Shown here: positions 12,901-19,979 of the stretch, piece by piece
Position numbering within the stretch: position 1 is the stretch's first letter
Layout: each line of letters begins with the position of its first letter
Assembly: GCA_951640165.1 (NCBI GenBank)
Contig: OX621265.1
Span: 15,575,001-15,639,000, forward strand
Source: Pseudoips prasinana
Taxonomy: Eukaryota; Arthropoda; Insecta; Lepidoptera; Nolidae
Direction: 5' to 3'
DNA length: 64,000 nt
Notes under the pieces: generated by a model
The model's database searches: none
The model's input: only the letters and a program-made list of their open reading frames with translations
Told to the model about the DNA's origin: nothing
Translations under genes and position numbers: made by a program

Positions 12901-15900
12901 ATAGACAACAGTTTACGAACAACTGATGATTTTAATATTTTTATTAAATAAATGAAATTGCACAATATTTGATGAATTTGGCGGCTTTCATCGAACGCGG
13001 CCCCTTTGGCGGCGTCTTTGAGTCCGCTCAAAAGAGCCGCCTAGGTATCTACGACGCGCGCGGCTCGCTTCCATGAATATTAAAAGATATTTAACCGTTT
13101 ATTATTTACCTATATCAACTCTTTGATTTTGCCGCCATATTAGTGTAACTTTGGATATAATCAGGACGGAATTTGAAATGTCCTCTACTGTTCATATGAG
13201 CCTAGTACATTATTCATATTTTTTTATTTGTATGTATTGTATGAATGATTAATATTTCGTAACAGGAAACCTTTAAAATTTAGAGTGTATCACTCTAAAT
13301 TTTAAACGTGGAATTGAAAGTGCCCCTGCACTTTCTATTCCATCACTCTCATGATCCGATGGGACGACTAGCGATACGAACGGAAAGAGGTCAGGCACAG
13401 GAACGACGGCTTTACGTGCTCTCCGAGGCATGGGGGTGTAATATCGTCAACTCCCAGACTTCGGGCTGATACTGAGAAATTTCTTTTTACGGAAAAATCC
13501 GATAATCACTTTTTGGTCCGACCCGGGAATTGAACCCAGGACTTCATTATTCCCATAATCACTTTTTGGCCCGACCCGGGATTTGAACCCAGGACTTCAT
13601 TATTCCCATAATTACTTTTTGGCCCGACCCGGGAATTGAACCCAGGACTTCATTATTCCCATAATCACTTTTTGGCCCGACCCGGGAATTGAACCCAGGA
13701 CTTCATTATTCCCATAATCACTTTTTGGCCCGACCCGGGAATTGAACCCAGGACTTCATTATTCCCATAATCACTTTTTGGCCCGGCCCGGGAATTGAAC
13801 CGAGGACTTCATTATTCCCATAATCACTTTTTGGCCCGACCCGGGATTTGAACCCAGGACTTCATTATTCCCATAATCACTTTTTGGCCCGACCCGGGAT
13901 TTGAACCCAGGACTTCATTATTCCCATAATCACTTTTTGGCCCGACCCGGGAATTGAACCCAGGACTTCATTATTCCCATAATCACTTTTTGGCCCGACC
14001 CGGGAATTAAAACCCAGGACTTCATTATTCCCATAATCACTTTTTGGCCCGACCCGGGAATTGAACCCAGGACTTCATTATTCCCATAATCACTTTTTGG
14101 CCCGACCCGGGATTTGAACCCAGGACTTCATTATTCCCATAATCACTTTTTGGCCCGACCCGGGAATTGAACCCAGGACTTCATTATTCCCATAATCACT
14201 TTTTGTCCCGACCCGGGAATTGAACCCAGGACTTCATTATTCCCATGATCACTTTTTGGCCCGACCCGGGAATTGAACCGAGGACTTCATTATTCCCATA
14301 ATCACTTTTTGGCCTGACCCGGGAATTAAACCCAGGACTTCATTATTCCCATAATCACTTTTTGGCCCGACCCGGGATTTGAACCCAGGACTTCATTATT
14401 CCCATAATCACTTTTTGGCCCGACCCGGGAATTGAACCCAGGACTTCATTATTCCCATAATCACTTTTTGGCCCGACCCGGGATTTGAACCCAGGACTTT
14501 ATTATCTGCAGTTGAACACGCTACCGCTAGACCAATGAGTTATACACGAACACATTCAAATGGCGCGGCGCGCGGTGGCGGCATCTTTGACTCTCTCAAA
14601 GGCGCCGCCACGCGCGGGGCCCGCTTTGATGAATATTAAAAAATATTTAACCATTTATTATTTACCTACATCAATCCTTTGTATTCGCCGCCGTATTAGA
14701 GTTCCTTGCGACAAAATCAGGACGGAATTCGAAATGGGGGACATTTCGAATTCCGATCATAATGTTCATCATATGAGCCTAGTACATTATTCATATTTTT
14801 TCGTAATTTATCAGTAGTCGTACCGCGTGTGTTTATCTGGTTAGTTTGTATTAAAAATTAAGTACCTATTCGTTTCCGGCCAGATTAAATTCACATACTG
14901 AAAGAAAAATTTAATATTCTTACTATTTAAGACACAAAAAAATATCTGCAGTTACATAAGTCAATTAAATTATTAATTTCTCCTAGATCCAACATCTTGC
15001 GGAATATCATTTTAAATTAAATTCAGTGATTTTTCCTAGTTATCAAATTTATATGAATTTAGAGCAAAAATTCAGTTTGATTGAATTTGAACATTTGATT
15101 GAATCTTAAAATAAACACGTGTAATAAATTATGTGACTGTACAGAACCACACTTTTTATTTACAGTCTAAGTAGTAGGTACCCAAAGAGTTCTCGGTAAG
15201 GTTCATTACCCTTGCGGCTGAGTTTTGCTTAGTGTTGTTCATAACGTCGGTAATCTTACTTGTCGATTTAGGTTGTCGATATAAAAATAAATTACTAGTT
15301 GAATAAAAAATGATTATTTCTGTTTGAAGTTTCGTCCATAGGTAGCCGTCCTGATACCCTATAACCCCCTTAAGTTACGTTTACACTTTCTGTTACACGT
15401 TGTATAAGGTACATACACCAAAATAACATTTTTTTAAATTTTTGTCTGTCTGTCTGTCTGTTTGTTCCGGCTAATCTCTGAAACGGCCGGACCGATTTTG
15501 ACGGGACTTTTATTGGCAGGTAGCTTATTTAATAAGGAGTAACTTAGGCTACTTTTATTTTAGAAAAAGTCATTTATTTTACTAAAAAACAAAAAAAAAA
15601 CTAATTAACACGCGGACGAAGTCGCGGGCACAGCTAGTTTAAAATATATTTAATAATATTAATAATTCTACTTCCAGAATGATGAAGCTTGCCCGTCGTT
15701 TCAAAATGGCGGCCGCGACAGGCGAATACTTTGCCAACCATGAGTGGCAGTTCGGTATCTCCGAGCTCACAGCTCTCCACAGCGATGTGCTGGTTGCCCG
15801 GGACTCGGGGTCCTTCCCTCATTGGCCGAGTGACTTCGACTGGGACTCGTATATAGGGGCGTATATGTTTGGGATTCGGCGGTACATCCTGAAAGATACG

Positions 15901-17053
15901 GCAGAGTCTCTGCCCCATGCCAGGACAAAGTTGAGAAGGTAAGTTTGAGTTAACTTGTAGTTTGTATCTGATATATTGTAAATAAATGCAGTGGAAATGA
16001 GAGCTCTGAGAAGTATGTGTGGTGTGACTTTGAGAGACAGAATTCGAAATACTGATGTAAGAGAGCGTTGTGGTGTGAAAGAAGATGTAGTCACAAAGAT
16101 TGAAAAAGGAATGCTGAGATGGTTTGGCCATTTAGAGAGGATGAATGTAAGAAGATTGACCAAAGAAGTATACCTGGCCTGTGTGAATGGAACAACCGGA
16201 AGGGGAAGACCTCGTCGAACATTCTCTGACCAAATCGGAGACGTTCTCAAGAAAGGGCAGGTCAGAAATACCCTAAACCGGCGAGCATATATGAAGAATA
16301 TAATGACAGTAATCGAGGCAAAAGACGTGTGCAAAGATCGTGACAAATGGAAATCCGTTGTCACTGCCTACCCCTCTGGGAAACAGGCGTGAGTATAGAC
16401 TCACGCCTGTTTATGTATATATGTTAGGCAATTATCTACTGGACCGATGACGAACCAAGCGATGAAATTCGACACCAAACAAAGTTGATGCTTGTTTGGA
16501 GGTTTTGCAACGCTGAAGTGGAAATGATCAGGACACATAGCAAGGCAAAACAATAGACAATGGACTACAGCAGTAACCAAGTGCTGGCCAAGGGATAGAC
16601 CCAAGTTCAGGAACCTATTTTATATGTCGCAATAAAGTTGTCGGTAGTCTAATCTTCATACGCCGACATAAACCTAAATTATTATTCTACAATGCGCACA
16701 AGGTGTGCTTCTCTGGTGCGCAGGGTGTGGGGCAGCCCCAACAGCGTCCTAAGCATGGTTGCCAGTCGACTGGACTGTAAATACGTTGGTGACTGTTGTG
16801 CAGTCTCCCACGGAATGGCACAACAGTGACAAACCTCCATTTATTTATGTATGTGTTCCGTGTTTGTGATTAATGTGATTGTGTGATTACTAACATAGTC
16901 GTAAGTTTATACTAACAATCTTGTTGAGTCTTAGTTACTAGAATAAAGAAAGTTCTATTCTATTCTATTTACAGATTATACTGGGTTCACAAAATATGCC
17001 AAGCAGCCACCGGATATTATTTATTCAGGTTCGTGGCCGGCCGGCTACGGTAG
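931..17053 (+). CDS. FAR: Fatty acyl-CoA reductase, central and C-terminal part, six exons (5' partial)
   Basis: The gene product reduces fatty acyl-CoA to fatty alcohol with NADPH. Exons are 931-990, 2598-2730, 3680-3787, 5305-5436, 15678-15938 and 16975-17053; all introns start GT and end AG, and the phases join without a break into 256 residues plus a TAG stop. Visible family signatures are [12 protein letters not shown], the [20 protein letters not shown] block (end of the NAD-binding extended SDR domain), then the FAR C-terminal domain ([13 protein letters not shown] ... [20 protein letters not shown] ... [14 protein letters not shown]). The N-terminal Rossmann segment with GxxGxxG and the YxxxK pair must lie to the left of the window. 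Intron 4 is 10.2 kb, almost all transposons. Five of the six exons align with exons of the - strand FAR paralog at 33746-57154, with the same phases; exon 5 (261 bp) corresponds to two exons there. The last exon encodes a short hydrophobic tail ([15 protein letters not shown]), which could anchor the enzyme to a membrane. Substrate cannot be told from sequence. Confidence 0.93.
991..1562. other. FAR intron 1, left part: no recognisable content
   Basis: AT-rich intron with no exon, ORF or repeat family that I can match elsewhere in the window. Confidence 0.4.
1565..2545. mobile_element. TA-flanked MITE M1, split by a LINE
   Basis: Terminal inverted repeats CAGACGCC(T/A)GC...CCCCAATCTGTCAA are flanked by TA at 1563-1564 and 2546-2547. 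The left half ends at about 1649 after GCATAAGGTTC and the right half resumes at about 2490 with ACTTTCAATTGGGG, exactly the order of intact copies (3481-3600, 46241-46374). About 840 bp of LINE separates the halves. Confidence 0.8.
1650..2489 (+). mobile_element. 5'-truncated non-LTR retrotransposon, 3' end
   Basis: Joined frames read like the region after the RT palm of Jockey/CR1-type LINEs: [33 protein letters not shown], then the C-terminal [10 protein letters not shown]. Frameshifts and stops break it. The 3' end has AATAAA followed by a TATTATTATT tail, typical of a target-primed insertion. It sits inside MITE M1. Confidence 0.75.
2870..3205 (+). mobile_element. LINE 3' untranslated fragment with AAAAT tail
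   Basis: No coding sequence remains. It ends GAAATAAATAATTATC followed by about five AAAAT repeats (3186-3210), which looks like a LINE 3' microsatellite tail. It abuts the reversed tail of another LINE (3207 onwards), so two retrotransposition events met tail to tail. Confidence 0.5.
3207..3378 (-). mobile_element. LINE tail fragment (family with GTCTACGTGAATAAAAACC end)
   Basis: Reverse complement of a tail found repeatedly: AAACATGTTCTGACTATTTAC, AAGCGCTTTTTTAAAGTCTA, CGTGAATAAAAACC. Same family at 4335-4555, 34078-34470, 40655-41200, 49024-49245 and 59894-60125. No coding part is visible in any copy. Confidence 0.7.
3481..3600. mobile_element. MITE M1, intact copy
   Basis: 120 bp with inverted termini (CAGACGCCGGCGCATCAAGC left, degraded right end GGGGTAGTCTG), flanked by TA at 3479-3480 and 3601-3602. 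Core reads ...CCTTATGCTTATGAG... as in other copies. Confidence 0.8.
3808..4277 (-). mobile_element. tRNA-derived SINE, family 2, with an insertion
   Basis: Tail block at 3840-3900, B box at 4205-4225 (GGGAATCGAACCCACGACC on +), A-box region near 4250-4275. Roughly 3914-4140 interrupts the body relative to the copy at 55166-55432. Confidence 0.75.
3914..4140. mobile_element. Insertion in SINE with GATGTGAAACATC inverted motifs
   Basis: GATGTGAAACATC near the left edge is matched by its complement GATGTTTCACATC near 4093-4106. The flanking SINE resumes with TTTTGTAAATTCATAC, matching uninterrupted copies. Probably a MITE, but exact termini are not clear. Confidence 0.5.
4335..4555 (+). mobile_element. 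LINE tail fragment (GTGAATAA tail family)
   Basis: Same tail family as 49024-49245, from CATAATCTCTTGACAATAAC to the CTACGTGAATAATAACC end. No coding sequence. Confidence 0.7.
4756..5205 (-). mobile_element. tRNA-derived SINE, family 6, split by a family 1 SINE
   Basis: Left part (4756-4940) has GAGGTCAGGTGCAGGAACGA and the B-box region (CCCGACCTGAGATTTGAACC on +). The tRNA head resumes at about 5167-5205 (TTACCGCTAGACCAACG, an A box on minus). The order matches the copy at about 13320-14535. Confidence 0.7.
4941..5166 (-). mobile_element. tRNA-derived SINE, family 1
   Basis: On minus it begins GGTCACCGTAGCC(T), has B box GGTTCGAATCCCGG (5098-5112 on +), and ends with GTACAAGCTTTGCTTAGTTT and CATTGTCCC-type sequence. 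It sits inside a family 6 SINE. Confidence 0.8.
5630..6095 (+). mobile_element. LINE 3' end (Jockey-like), interrupted by a MITE
   Basis: The LINE C-terminus is visible as [20 protein letters not shown] and FKRGLKR, followed by a 3' UTR with AGCGGTTACCACTTACC and, after the MITE at 5802-6043, GTGGGCCGATAGCTCGTCTG and an AATAAAAAAA end. 5' part is missing. Confidence 0.7.
5802..6043. mobile_element. Foldback MITE with GGGGCTCTACCGG termini
   Basis: Arms of about 75-100 bp: GGGGCTCTACCGG...CATCGATTTCTTGAATGGCG at left and the complement at right, ending CCGGTAGAGCCCC. A second copy is at 21716-21900. CAGG may be the target duplication (left CTCAGG, right CCAGG), but this overlaps the termini and is uncertain. 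Confidence 0.8.
6096..6190 (+). mobile_element. Helitron 3' terminus, other family
   Basis: Ends CACAGCTAG|T at 6190, preceded by a GC-rich CGCGGATGATACCGTGG segment. The 5' end is not identified; it may be truncated at the LINE tail. Confidence 0.5.
6317..6964 (+). CDS. LINE ORF1 protein with SGNH/GDSL-hydrolase-like domain
   Basis: 215 codons from the ATG at 6317. Residues near the start, [12 protein letters not shown], take the place of the catalytic GDS block, and IIILAGLND matches the GxND block of SGNH hydrolases; a HICGLIH segment late in the protein could hold the catalytic His region. SGNH (esterase) domains are known in ORF1 proteins of CR1-like LINEs, often behind a zinc-binding PHD finger. 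No such finger is visible, so the N-terminus may have been lost by 5' truncation. The stop overlaps the ORF2 start by 17 bp in another frame, suggesting coupled translation. The role in transposition is RNA or membrane binding by family analogy; catalytic activity is unproven. Confidence 0.72.
   Translation: MTQSQTQEKGTHRVMLFADQSGHGIRNILQHYLGTNFTVTSIIKPYATIEEVLKSCLSMCRNFNKSDFIIILAGLNDRHPMNIQTYLHHTLGQMKFTNVLVGQLYNHRFLNVNNVNNLLKFVCHNCKNSCFVTLHSDCITSSNYANKLHICGLIHRQILHVIYKNNYQAYTENVMTQRIKLCTREVMTQTFSLKNASVQTDNIGIETETINECFR
6948..9850 (+). CDS. LINE ORF2: AP endonuclease and reverse transcriptase (one frameshift)
   Basis: Starts at the ATG at 6948, inside the end of ORF1. Apurinic-endonuclease motifs: SET at residues 49-51, CGDVNID with Asp159, and LSDHTAQ with Asp222/His223. 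RT motifs: [36 protein letters not shown] (Asp604), [20 protein letters not shown], and FADD at 694-697 (9027-9038). The endonuclease nicks target DNA and the RT copies the mRNA there (target-primed reverse transcription). The main frame runs to 9752, but the family's C-terminus ([20 protein letters not shown], then [12 protein letters not shown] and TGA at 9848-9850) is in another frame; the switch fits a one-base change in the A-run at 9596-9600. Otherwise open over 900 codons. Confidence 0.88.
10303..10512 (-). mobile_element. tRNA-derived SINE, family 3, with internal inverted duplication
   Basis: B-box region GGGATCGCACCCACC and a tail CCAAACTAGGCAGAGCC on +. Related copy at 34655-34820. 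Its body contains a perfect inverted repeat (10373-10443). Confidence 0.65.
10373..10443. repeat. Perfect inverted repeat, 32-bp arms, 7-bp loop
   Basis: Arms 10373-10404 and 10412-10443 are exact reverse complements (GAATTTAAATTACATCCAGA...). The related SINE at 34655 lacks this inverted copy. Confidence 0.95.
10638..10993 (+). mobile_element. Non-autonomous Helitron, family A, copy 2
   Basis: TCTATAC start (several overlapping TCTATAC starts at 10638-10660) and CTAG|T end at 10993, with the body TTGGAGTGTCTGTTTGTAAC ... GTCTGTCTGTCTGTCTG ... GAAGTCGCGGGCACAGCTAG. Confidence 0.88.
11227..11540 (+). mobile_element. Non-autonomous Helitron, family A, copy 3 (mutated 3' end)
   Basis: A|TCTATACAAATAAATAAAAT at 11227. 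The 3' end reads GGGCACAGCCTG, so the terminal CTAG has changed. Confidence 0.85.
11640..11705 (-). mobile_element. LINE 3' tail fragment (RTE-like, SGKQA end)
   Basis: Reverse complement matches the coding end at 16350-16400 (CTACCCCTCTGGGAAACAGG). Confidence 0.6.
11870..11998 (-). mobile_element. Non-LTR reverse transcriptase fragment
   Basis: On minus it reads [20 protein letters not shown] then MDTRLHF, the segment after the RT palm (DLGV..D..L.F) common in Jockey/CR1 LINEs. It is cut at 11999 by a Helitron. Confidence 0.65.
12985..13235 (+). repeat. Direct repeat R1 inside the TIR element
   Basis: About 250 bp, from GGCGGCTTTCATCGAACGCG through AATATTAAAAGATATTTAAC to GAGCCTAGTACATTATTCAT. 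Pairs with 14566-14800 on the same strand, clearly diverged. Confidence 0.75.
13320..14535 (-). mobile_element. tRNA-derived SINE, family 6, expanded by an internal minisatellite
   Basis: Tail at left (GAGGTCAGGCACAGGAACGA), tRNA head at right (A box TGGTCTAGCGGT on minus near 14516-14530). Between them the B-box segment has multiplied. Confidence 0.75.
13502..14505 (-). repeat. 53-bp minisatellite carrying a Pol III B box, about 19 units
   Basis: I count eighteen units ending CTTCATTATTCCCATAATCA plus a final divergent one. Each unit holds, on minus, GGGTTCAATTCCCGGG or GGGTTCAAATCCCGGG, close to the tRNA B box. Units differ by one or two bases and fall into AATTGAACC and ATTTGAACC classes, interleaved. 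Confidence 0.95.
14566..14800 (+). repeat. Direct repeat R2 inside the TIR element
   Basis: Second copy of 12985-13235. Shares AATATTAAAAAATATTTAAC, ATCAGGACGGAATTCGAAAT and GAGCCTAGTACATTATTCAT. Confidence 0.75.
15985..16425 (+). mobile_element. 5'-truncated LINE, RTE-like reverse transcriptase C-terminus
   Basis: An open frame (15991-16392) reads [47 protein letters not shown] and AYPSGKQA at its end. This is the C-terminal end found in many insect endonuclease-RT LINEs. It lies about 47 bp after the FAR exon 5 donor. The 3' end includes a short palindrome (ACGCCTGTTT). Split or partial relatives: 45600-46522, 11640-11705, 47275-47335. Confidence 0.8.
16680..16974 (+). mobile_element. LINE 3' UTR with TTCTA tail, abutting a splice acceptor
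   Basis: Ends GAATAAAGAAAG followed by TTCTATTCTATTCTATTT and directly ACAG|exon 6. Looks like a retroelement 3' tail; no coding sequence visible. Confidence 0.55.
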
Positions 17054-17384
17054 AATATGACACTTGCATGTAACTCACGTCAAATACTTAATATGCTGAC
17101 AACAACCAAATTTATTCAACAAGTAGCTGATCAAAATAGCGTGAAGCAGAACTATCAAAACGAGTTAATCCTTCCATCATAGCTCGTTTTAGCTCTTATT
17201 ACAACCCAATAAAGTTTAAAATGAGGTGGTGAATATTATACTATTGTCCGATTGAGGGTTAAAAACAAACCAGTTGAATCTATGTACATTTCTCAAATAT
17301 GGCCCTTGACAGCTCTGCGGAGATTCAAGCATGCGATTTGCCAACGAACAACATCACTGTCCAAAACCCAAGTCGCTGACATCC
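17054..17384 (+). other. FAR 3' untranslated region and spacer
   Basis: Follows the TAG stop. Contains AATAAA at 17208. The rest shows no recognisable repeat. Confidence 0.5.
17208..17213 (+). promoter_or_regulatory. Candidate polyadenylation signal AATAAA
   Basis: Lies 155 bp after the FAR stop codon; first canonical hexamer downstream. In AT-rich DNA such hexamers also occur by chance. Confidence 0.5.
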
Positions 17385-17660
17385 TTAAGGGGCCTTTTAC
17401 AGTCCACTAGCGCCGCCAATCGAAAAAATGTCATAACTCGTAAATAGAATCAAAAATACAAAATGTGGTCTATTATTACTGTAGAAAAGGCAATAACGTA
17501 ATTTTATAACACATTGTCAACACTTGAAATATAGCTGTTTAGCTAAATCGTGCATTTGTAACAAAAACGGCCGTCGAACATATTTTGTATTTTTGATTCT
17601 ATTTACGAGTTATGACATTTTTTCGATTGGCGGCGCTAGTGGACTGTAATAGGCCTCTTA
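17385..17660. mobile_element. TTAA-flanked foldback MITE
   Basis: TTAA at both edges (17385-17388, 17657-17660). Arms of about 80 bp contain TACAGTCCACTAGCGCCGCC and GTCATAACTCGTAAATAGAA. Nearly identical to 41596-41948, which has even longer arms. TTAA duplication is the hallmark of piggyBac-type transposases, but the termini are not canonical piggyBac (inference). Confidence 0.85.
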
Positions 17661-17851
17661 AAACCTTGCTAAATTGACATGGAACGAGGAAAACGTTACT
17701 GAACTAAAATGGATCTAGCCTGGTCATATCTGTCGAAGTTCTGATGAGACATGGGTAACAAATTAACGCCAAAGGAGCTCGTGGTAGATATCGATAGGAA
17801 TGGCAAGTGAAACTGAGCGCCTTCAAAAAGCATTAGTTTTTTTTTAGGACT

Positions 17852-17913
17852 AGACCGAACAGAGTGGAAAAATTCATGAGACTCCCATGATTTTTTCCAC
17901 TCTGTTCGGTCTG
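17852..17913. repeat. Inverted repeat with 21-bp arms
   Basis: AGACCGAACAGAGTGGAAAA and its complement flank a 20-base loop that itself pairs partly (TCATG/CATGA). Confidence 0.85.
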
Positions 17914-18075
17914 CAGTGGAACAAGATGGGTTTATAACAATAGTCCTATCCTTCCATCTTGGCTCCTCTATGAAGCTAACTGCTGTAGCTGTATACATCA
18001 TCATCTTCATCAAAACAGGGGTCAGTGGAAACAGTGGACACTGTTGGACAAAAGCGTCCCCCAAGAATAATCTTA

Positions 18076-18265
18076 GACTGCACGTGTAGTGTGTGCCTAA
18101 GACAGTCGCCTCGCCGCTTCGTGTCGCGGGTTCGAGTCCCGCGCCGGACAACTATTTGTGTGACCTATAAATAGTTGTTCTGAGTCTGAATGTAATTTGT
18201 GTCCTAGACGGACACAAATGATGTGTTTTTAAAGTACCCCGCAACACAGGGATTAGATTTCCAAG
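18076..18265 (+). mobile_element. tRNA-derived SINE, family 4
   Basis: Head GACTGCACGTG, A-box region, B box GGGTTCGAGTCCCGC, then TTGTTCTGAGTCTGAATGTA and a tail ending GGGATTAGATTTCC. Same family at 34822-35250 (split), 39714-39755 (fragment), 57920-58095 (-). Confidence 0.8.
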
Positions 18266-18302
18266 TGCGTTGTCTTTTTTTTATAAATAAAAAAAAATCT
18301 TG

Positions 18303-18470
18303 GATAGATATGCCATAATCGCCACGCTTGGCAGACGGGTTGGCGATCGCAGTAAGATGGTCATAGTACTCAGAAAGAAACTATTGCTCTGGTAGATATT
18401 GCTCTGGTAGATATTCCCTCGGGTCTACTTCTACGCCCCCCACGAGATGATATGGGGTGATGATATTCTG
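18303..18470 (-). mobile_element. Non-autonomous RTE-tail SINE-like repeat
   Basis: Contains GCCACGCTTGGCAGACGGGTTGG and GGTAGATATTCCCTCG on +. Family copies at 31984-32200 (-), 42487-42725 (+), 47030-47260 (+) and fragment 37630-37705 (-). Full copies end in GCTTTTGTCCAGCA(T/G)TGGAC and GCTGATATGATGATG, as does the RTE LINE at 30195. Confidence 0.7.
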
Positions 18471-18897
18471 ATATTTGATGTGATTTATATTAGTTTACGT
18501 ATAAAATATAGCGGGTTATATAGAATAGTCATATAAATGTCTTCTAAGAAAGCGTAAGTGATCATTATAATTTGAATTAAAATTAGATGATATGTAGAAA
18601 AAGTCTGATTAAAGTCACATGAATGTAAACAATAAAACATATTTTAATATTATTAATTACTTTAAACAATATATTTTCCGCATACCACGAAATATTAAGT
18701 TGACATTTTTATTGCAGTTTTAGACCACATTGTACGCTTTTGATTTGGTAATATGACGTAATATACATATATTTTATAGCTATAAATCGACCAAAATATA
18801 AAATGTAATTCTTAAGCTATGTTTTTGTAAGTTGTACATCACATAGTTATTACTTGACCAAGATAATAATAGGACTATATAAAAGTAATCACAATTT

Positions 18898-19155
18898 AAT
18901 CGTCCGTTGGATTTCGAACTAGCACCCTCCTGATGGTGGGCCCTCTGCCATTAAGCTACGAACACTGGCATACACACACACTGGCTGATAAAATTTAAGT
19001 TGCCCGTGCTAACACGCTTTCGAAAAATGAAGGTCGCTCGCCCGAGAATTAAGATTTTTGAGATTCGATTTAGGCTTAGCATTGCAAAGCGGGGCAATCA
19101 GTGTGAGCACGTTCTGGGCCAAAAAAAATTAACTAGTTTTCCATCGACACGCTAA
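18898..19155 (-). mobile_element. tRNA-like element, probably SINE
   Basis: On minus GTTCGTAGCTTAATGGCAGA has an A box and GCTAGTTCGAAATCC a B box; GTTCGT and ACGGAC could pair as an acceptor stem. Adjacent GTTCTGGGCCA...ATCGACACGCTAAGAAGAAG recurs at 58590-58770. Confidence 0.5.
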
Positions 19156-19979
19156 GAAGAAGATTGCAAAAAATAATATCTAGTATAAAACTAAAATTTA
19201 TATACACTAGTGGTCAAATGTACTTATTTTGTTTTAGACACTATAAAACATTAATTTGTCACATAATAGTTATGTATAAAGTTAGATATTTAATAAGTCT
19301 TGATCCGCACTATGGCACTATATTTGTATATACTATATACTAGGTCAGAAAAGAAGAAGAAGATAATATATTTATTCAGTAAAACAAGCACAGATTATAA
19401 TAATATATATATACACATAAAGAAATTCTTAATTGCTATCCGTGCGAGTCTGAATTGGTCCCATCTTAGCACTAGCTACGATATTACTGTTGCAGCGCTG
19501 GTTTTCTGATGGAACCAGGTAAATTAACAGCATACTGCTCTTTGCAAATATTGAGCTTGCGGGTGCGCAGATCACTCTGGGCGACAAATAGCCTTTTCTT
19601 CCCATTCTGGGGAATTAATGTTTCTGTAAGCCAATTTGTACCGTAGATTGTTAATTCTCGTGAGAACTGCATGAAAAAATTCCTTTTTTATAATAATAAG
19701 CTTTGCCTTTCGATTAAGGCCCGGTGTTGGTGATCCTTATCATATCTCTCGGTTTTTACTAAAAATAATGTGTCAAATATCTATGAGTTACAACAACCCT
19801 GACTTATACTAACGGTTTCGATCAAGCATCTTTTATATTTACCTTCCAACGATAATGGATCTGATTGGATATTATATACAATGTATTGTTATCAAATTGT
19901 TCTGCGCGACTTTTCTGAATAATTAAGTCATTCTTCACAACTGAAAACATTCTAGAGAGTATTTTAAAAATTATAATTA
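19156..19979. other. Intergenic, no recognised gene
   Basis: AT-rich spacer with only short chance ORFs and no family matches within the window. Confidence 0.4.

Larger units (their letters stand above)
12083..15402. mobile_element. 3.3 kb non-autonomous TIR element, TATA target duplication
   Basis: Terminal inverted repeats of about 40 bp with two mismatches: left CAACGTGTAACAGAAAGAGT, right end the complement of CAACGTGTAACAGAAAGTGT; inside both, ...CGTAACTTAAGGGG. TATA flanks both ends (12079-12082, 15403-15406), though palindromic junctions make TA alone equally possible. It sits within a Helitron whose uninterrupted copies show the empty site. I found no transposase ORF; it contains two direct repeats and a 53-bp minisatellite. 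Superfamily unassigned. Confidence 0.82.
11999..15637 (+). mobile_element. Non-autonomous Helitron, family A, copy 4 (host of TIR element)
   Basis: A|TCTATACATACAAATAAATA at 11999 and GGGCACAGCTAG|T at 15637. The body stops at ATATGAATATATA (12082) and resumes TATAAGGTACATACACC (15403). Exon 5 of the FAR gene starts 41 bp after the Helitron ends. Confidence 0.87.

Noticed and set aside
13502..14505. CRISPR-like regular repeat array
   Set aside because: Units are contiguous 53-bp repeats with no unique spacers, in a eukaryotic intron; it is a minisatellite.
15991..16392. A host gene of 133 codons
   Set aside because: It is the C-terminal part of a known LINE class (ends in SGKQA) and has other copies in the window.
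17852..17913. microRNA precursor
   Set aside because: A perfect long stem without mismatches or conserved arm, one of several similar foldbacks here; more likely an inverted duplication.
18121..18150. Genuine tRNA genes at the many GGTTCGAATCC-type B boxes
   Set aside because: Each is followed by the same SINE body and tail and recurs in several copies; cloverleaf stems are broken.
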